Positions 59,080-64,000 of a stretch of 64,000 nucleotides of DNA are shown in pieces; within the stretch, counting starts at the first letter, position 1; each line of letters starts with the position of its first letter. Position numbers and translations under genes: made by a program. Origin of the DNA: Pascua guehoae (lineage: Eukaryota; Basidiomycota; Tremellomycetes; Trichosporonales; Trichosporonaceae); NCBI GenBank assembly GCA_001600415.1, contig BCJX01000001.1, forward strand, positions 2,160,271 to 2,224,270, read 5' to 3'. Under the pieces are notes generated by a model, which saw only the letters and a list, made by a program, of their open reading frames with translations, had not been told where the DNA came from and did no database searches.

Positions 59080-59180
59080 TAGTGGTGGCAGGTGATGGTG
59101 ATGGTGGTGATGGTGGTGGCAGCGGTGGTGTGTGGTGGGGTGTGGGCAGGGTGGGTGGTGGTGTGGGCAGTAGGCCGTGG
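59080..59180. repeat. GGTGATGGT / GTGGGGTGTGG low-complexity tract
   Basis: A G/T-rich imperfect repeat with GGTGAT and GGTGGTG units on the + strand. Confidence 0.7.
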
Positions 59181-59568
59181 GGGGTGGTGTGGGTTCCCCC
59201 CCTGTGGGTGGCACCCAAAAATCTGGCAGTTGCCCACTCCCCATTTTTAACAGGTGATCACTATATAGTGGTCACCCGTTCAATTCGGTAGAGGGCAGCA
59301 AGGGCGAGCTCGCAGAGAGCACGATCTGATATCTTTTGGGTTTTGGTGTTGGGAGCGGTAGGCGAAGAAGTGCCGGAAGGATAATGAGTGGCGTCGCCGA
59401 TTCCGACTCGGACACGTCGACTGACACATTAACGGTCAATGCGAACTGTTTTTGTCAATAACTGTCATCATTATCGGATCCGAAGCACCCTCTATAACAC
59501 CAACATTGGGACTCTTTCGGACATCATGCCCATGATCCCTGTGCAATCCCCACTGCCTCAAGACAATC

Positions 59569-61167
59569 ATGGCTACAGGTGGGAGCGCCACGACCATCGA
59601 ATCAGGGGTATCCACGACGAGCTCCTGCACCACCTATGACTCAGCCATCGAGCCACCGTCCCAGACCGCTTTACCTGGTCGTCAGGTCACTGATACGGCA
59701 GCCACGAGCGACAAAGACTCCATCGCCTCCGATTCCGACTTTGTCCTCGTTCACGAGCCGGAGGAGGACTATGTCTGGGTCGACGATGTATCCCACAACT
59801 GCTCTAGAGGTGAAAGCGATGCCGACCTCGACCGTCACGAAGATACTGGGAAAACACAAACACGCTGCGATCCTTTGTCTGTCTGTCCCACTCGGTCGTC
59901 TGCTGGTTACCAACGGGGAGGGAGCTTCAGTCAGCGTGACTGCTCAATCCCCTTGTCCCCCACTGTGCGGTCTTTGCAAGTCGAGCGGGGAGAGCTCCCA
60001 GATCGATGTCCGTCGTCTATCCCATCTCTCCCCGGCCTCCTTCAAGACGGCCCCGATGTCTTGGTGCCCGACCAAAGGAGAGAGCCTGTGGCCGAATGCA
60101 AGCAGCCGTCGGCTCGTCCATCTCTCCACCCGCCCCAACCACGTCCTCGACAAGCTGCAGACCCACCAGGTGTAGCAGTGGCCGGATTGACAACGACCCC
60201 CCGCAGACAGTCACCTCCTATGGAGACGCCAGCAATTATGAGAGTACGGATCTGTGATGCAGCTTCTGAGCTGCGTACCCGCCTCGCCTTCGAAGCCACC
60301 ACAGCAAAACGGGCCCGTCACAAGCCCCAACCACGCCCACCACGAACCCAGCCCGCTGCCCCTGCGCCAGAAATCACACGCTGGTGGGAGATCCACAACC
60401 CCATTCTCTACGCCCTCAAAGGGTGGCAACAAGAACGCGACCTTCTCGAGCGCAATATTCTCTACTTTGCCGTCTGTGAATTGCTCGTCGTACACCCCCA
60501 TTGTGGGGTGATGCGTTCGAGAAGTATACCCACTACACCACGCGTGAGTCCCCCTACCACCTGCTCCCACAGACTACTTGAGGCACTTGACCGCTGACGA
60601 CAGCTTCACGCTGTCCTGGTGTCAACTATACGCCACCGCCGCTCCCCACGCTTCCGCTTCCTCACTCGACACGCGTCACCGATCCCCTGGCGCCGACTGG
60701 CCCGACGCACCCTCTCGATGGGCCAGCTCAACGACATTGGCGCTCGCGCATGTTCTATCTGGACCGAGGGGAGTGATTGGAACCTCGGAACCTGGGGCGG
60801 CGGCTACGTGCCTCGCCTCGATCCCTGCCGGCGCAATACGCAAGAGGACGACGCTGGTGTCCTCCGCCGCGCCCTCGTGTTCGAGTCGCGCACGCACAAA
60901 GAGGTCGAAAGCGCACAGGCACGCCTGGAGGCGTTGGAGGCAATTACCCGGGCCTTCACCTTTCGCATGTCGCTCGTCGACTTGACTATCGACAAGTTGC
61001 GGAATCAGGTTGCCGACGGCCAACGGATTGCGAGGCAGTGTGTAGAGATTGTGCTGGCATTGTTGGGACGTAGACGGGCGAGGGCGGCCATCGCGGTGAT
61101 ATTCGAGGGGAGGGTGAGGACGGACGAGATGATCGATTTAACGCCGTATGAGCGGTTGATATTGTAG
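59569..61167 (+). CDS. Protein of unknown function with C-terminal helical region
   Basis: Proposed exons 59569-59809, 59931-60169, 60211-60489, 60604-61167 give 440 aa with consistent phases. The coding frame changes three times along the gene, and these introns explain each change. The donors GTGAAA, GTGTAG and GTACAC are weak, so the borders are uncertain. The N-terminus is Ser/Thr-rich, then acidic (HEPEEDYVWVDDV). The middle contains CGLCKSSGESSQ and Pro-rich stretches. Then come EITRWWEIHNPILYALKGW and QQERDLLERNILYFAVCELL, an amphipathic helical block. The C-terminal 130 aa are helical and Arg/Glu-rich: FESRTHKEVESAQARLEALE, then DKLRNQVADGQRIARQCVEI, and an end DLTPYERLIL. There is coiled-coil potential and no signal peptide. 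No family recognised. Confidence 0.55.
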
Positions 61168-62072
61168 CCAGCTACCTCTCGAGGCGGGTCCGCCCTGCGT
61201 CCATACTGCGCAGTGTAAGCATATAGTGCCCGAGCAGTACAGGCACATCACCGCCCCTCCCTCGTTCCCGCCAGAGTTTATCTGTCGTCCTCGATCCTGT
61301 CGCTGTCACAATGCCACTCAACTCGCCGCCACTCTGCCACATTCGCCTCCCCACAGGCACCCACGCTCACCTGCCAATTTGAGCAATTGAGCGCCGACCT
61401 CACGCACGTGGTGGGTACCCCGGCCCACGGCCCGCTGCTACAGACCCAAGACACGTGCTTGCTGCGTATACGCACCCGGCACCTGCGGCGCGCGTACGTC
61501 GACAAACACGGATTATCGGGCCCTGGGGCGAACGCCGCTGACCAGCCAAGCGCCGGCCTCCACAGTCTCGGATCCAGCAGATGGTCATGACGGACATGAC
61601 GGACATGACGGGGAATTCCGCCCGTTACGTCATAGATTGCTCACCACCCCAATGTGGCGAAAGGTGGAGGTGCGCTGCTCGCTGTGCTCCAACTGCGGAT
61701 TTCCACAACAGACAGATGTGGAGACGGCATTTCTCACGCGTTCCTTCATTCTCATGCGTTGGTCCTTGATACGACGTCACCAACGTGCGCCTGCGTGCAG
61801 TGCTTGCTGCGTGCTTGCCGCCCGGCGCTGCTGGTGATGCTGGTGCGCGGCTTGGTGCTAATGCTGGTGATTGTGGGTCGTGCCGATGCTGGTGGTGTGC
61901 TCCAGCAATCTGCAAACAAGCCCAGCCCGGCGGGGTTCTCACGTCCACTCCACCTGCCGTGTCCACTCGCTGGCCTACAGTATATCAGTTGCCTGGCCCA
62001 TCCTCACCAACACCAACATCACCCTCACCCCCATCATTGCCTTCCTCACCAACCTACTCCAATCTAGCAACA
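61168..62072. other. Intergenic 0.9 kb
   Basis: No supported gene. Three copies of ATGACGGAC occur at about 61583-61610. The last 90 bases (CACCAACACCAACATCACC) are the likely leader of the next gene. Confidence 0.5.
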
Positions 62073-63573
62073 ATGGTCGCACTCGCCCGCCTCGCGCGTC
62101 CCGTCTCGCGCGCTCCAGCCCTTCTTGCTCGGGTACGTCACGCTGGTAGTCTGCGCCGCTCGAGCATCGCGCACGCCTCTTCCTCCCTTCCCCCCGCTCC
62201 CCGCTCCCCAGCCAGCAATGCAGAGACCATGGCGGGCGTGTATCCATCAGCGTCGGCGTCGCTGCCATCCCTCCGACCACGCCCGTTATCAGCTCCCACC
62301 CCTGACTCCCATTATCCCGTCATCTTGATCACCGTCCCCTCCCCTGCATCTTTGCGCGCCACTCATTGCCTCTCACCACTTGTCACCCCCGGGCCGCCCT
62401 ACCGCTCTCGCTTCCGCACCCATCCGGCGGTTCACTAACCCCCCAGCGCACACTCGCCTCTGTACCCCCGCTCCCGCCCGACCCGAAAACGCACGCGCAC
62501 CCCAACACCCCGCCGCCCCAGTCGCCCGTAGGCGGCACGGCGCAGAAGAAGCCCGACCCGAGTGAGTAGAGTCTGCCAAAAGGCAGTTGGGCATGCCGAT
62601 TGCGACGATTGCCGGATGCGCCGGATGCGACGCCATGGTGGCAGGTGCTCAGCGTGGCAGCGTGTGGCGTGGAACTGGACACGACCTTGTTGGACGTTTC
62701 TTGGGCTGCAGTCTGCACTGTAGGCAGGTGGGCGGTTGGCTCCACTGAACTGTGAAGGCGTGGCAGTCGGCGGCGGCAGTTGCACTGCACAACCGTATGC
62801 GTACCAGTTGAGCCCACGCTTGCTCGCAGCTTGCGTCGCGTGTCTGCCTGCGTCTGACGTCTGCCGACTCCGACTCCATCTCAAACTCCCATATCCAACT
62901 CCCATCTCCAACTCCCATCTCCAACTCCCATCTCCAACTCCCCGCTCGCAACCTCCCTCCCAATCCCTAGCTCCCAGCCTCCTTCCCAATCCCCAATCCC
63001 CACCTCCCAACCTCCCATTTTCACAATTAGACCCCCAGATCCCCACCCCAACCTCTTCCCCGCCCCTCTCCCTCTCCCTCTCCGACACCCGCTCCCGTGG
63101 TCCAGACCCAGACTGACCCCAGACACGCCCCTGTACATTGCGGGCGTCATCGCCGCCGTCGGCGGGGGCTACTGGTGGGTCACTCGCAAGGAGTACAAGG
63201 ATGCCAAGAAGGTGAGTTTTGGGTTACGGGTTGGCGGGGTCGTCCTGTTGTCAAGGTGTCGAGCTGTCGAGGTGCCGAGGTGTCGAGCTGTCGAGCTGTC
63301 GAGCTGTCGAGCTGTCGAGCTGTCGAGCGTGATGGTTTGGAATGTTGTGGCACCCACACGTCCTTCTCAACCCCTTCCACCTCACACTTGACTTGCGACT
63401 CGGGTCGAGTATCCAAATCTGGTCGACTGCCCAGAGCTGGTCGAGTTGCCGTCGGTTGGCTATTGGCCGTTGGCGGCTGTCTCCAAGTCTGGGCCCATCG
63501 TTTGCCAACCACTAACACCCAGGACGTCATTGCAGCCACGGCCGACCAGCCGGGTAAGGGCAAGCCGACGTAA
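62073..63573 (+). CDS. Small mitochondrial-type single-pass membrane protein, function unknown
   Basis: Exons 62073-62132, 62447-62561, 63123-63211, 63523-63573 give 104 aa with matching phases and GTACGT, GTGAGT, GTGAGT donors. Residues 1-20 (VALARLARPVSRAPALLAR) form a typical mitochondrial import signal. A Pro-rich linker (PPLPPDPKTHAHPNTPPPQ) follows. A membrane helix comes next at about 60-77 (PLYIAGVIAAVGGGYWWV), then a basic RKEYKDAKK and a short tail ending GKGKPT. The shape resembles small inner-membrane assembly or respiratory-chain accessory proteins, but I cannot name it. About 80% of the gene is intron (314, 561 and 311 nt). The last intron holds a GTCGAGCT tandem repeat. Confidence 0.7.
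63264..63328. repeat. Tandem repeat GTCGAGCT within an intron
   Basis: About seven copies of GTCGAGCT or GTCGAGGT in intron 63212-63522. Confidence 0.8.
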
Positions 63574-64000
63574 ACACGCGTAAATCGTCTCAAGGTGAAT
63601 CGTCAAAAGCACAGTGTCAGCAGTCGGCAAACCGTCAATTGTTTGTAGTCGAACCAAAAGTCAAGTATGCAGCAAAAGCAGCAGATGCAGAGGGTCGAGT
63701 GTCAAAGACCATTGGATAAGCTCTGGAGAGACTGTCGTCCCAACGACGACATGAGAAACGCATGTGGGGACCTGACGCACAAACCAGCTTCAATGGCAGC
63801 CACGGTACTGCATGGTCGTACTGTACAAAACAATGTCCTCGTGTCGCCTACCTCTACAGTCTCTGCCGCGCCCGCGTGGCCGCTCCCCCTAACAGACGTA
63901 TCGGTTGCGTGCATGTCGCACTCGTGACCGCTCGTGTAGCGTTGGCCTGTGAAACACGCCTACATGCGCTGCTCTTCCAGCTGGCGTATCCGCTTGGACA
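63574..64000. other. Downstream region to window end
   Basis: 427 bases with no supported gene. Confidence 0.5.

Larger units (their letters stand above)
58531..59568. other. Intergenic 1.0 kb with simple repeats
   Basis: No confident gene. A 105-codon frame (58654-58971, +) has no recognised similarity and no ATG-led splice chain. The (AATGC)n and GGTGAT-type repeats lie at 58995-59040 and about 59080-59175. Confidence 0.45.

Overview
This window is nuclear DNA of a fungus. The genes are rich in short introns (about 36-130 nt, GTNNGT donors, CTGAC/CTAAC branch sites 6-20 nt before the AG) and are tightly spaced where present. Third codon positions favour C/G. The protein set is fungal: a Sac/5-phosphatase, Vma5, Oma1 and a rhamnogalacturonan lyase. 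Intron style and codon use best fit a basidiomycete yeast of the Tremellomycetes, possibly Trichosporonales. That placement is my inference, not a measured result. No bacterial, phage or CRISPR signatures are present. A run of 65 N at 10572-10636 is an assembly gap.

Layout. 1-852: 3' end of a cytochrome P450 (+), cut by the window edge. 1953-6893: synaptojanin-like Sac/inositol-5-phosphatase (+). 6894-12267: long gene-free stretch with minisatellites and the N gap. 12268-15304: RhoGAP protein (+). 17659-19768: secreted-then-anchored single-pass membrane protein (+). 21342-23839: polyol-type zinc dehydrogenase (-). 24155-26021: V-ATPase subunit C (-), divergent from OMA1 at 26416-27994 (+). 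28939-31663: histidine-phosphatase protein (+), convergent with a mitochondrial carrier at 32058-35584 (-). 36698-37597: intronless SMP-30 lactonase-like gene (-). 38900-39856: unknown gene (-). 39857-45070: gene-poor stretch. 45071-46536: unknown gene (+). 46537-49248: gene-free, with a decayed duplicate. 49249-51461: secreted rhamnogalacturonan lyase (-). 52761-53548: small unknown gene (-). 55049-55086: orphan 5' half of a tRNA-Met. 55883-56575: ubiquitin-like gene with an apparent frameshift (-). 57582-58530: broken oligopeptide transporter relic (-) fused to a fragment of another gene (+). 59569-61167: unknown gene (+). 62073-63573: small mitochondrial-type membrane protein (+).

The genes do not form a pathway cluster. 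They are mostly housekeeping (phosphoinositide turnover, Rho signalling, vacuolar acidification, mitochondrial quality control and transport), plus carbon-use genes (polyol dehydrogenase, lactonase-like enzyme, pectin lyase). The left two thirds are orderly. From about 46.5 kb to 59 kb the sequence is a patchwork of relics: a decayed paralogous segment, a half tRNA, a frameshifted ubiquitin-like gene and a transporter pseudogene. That patchwork is the most unusual part of the window. I found no convincing new multi-gene system. The best candidates for novelty are four multi-exon or single-exon genes whose products match no family I recognise.
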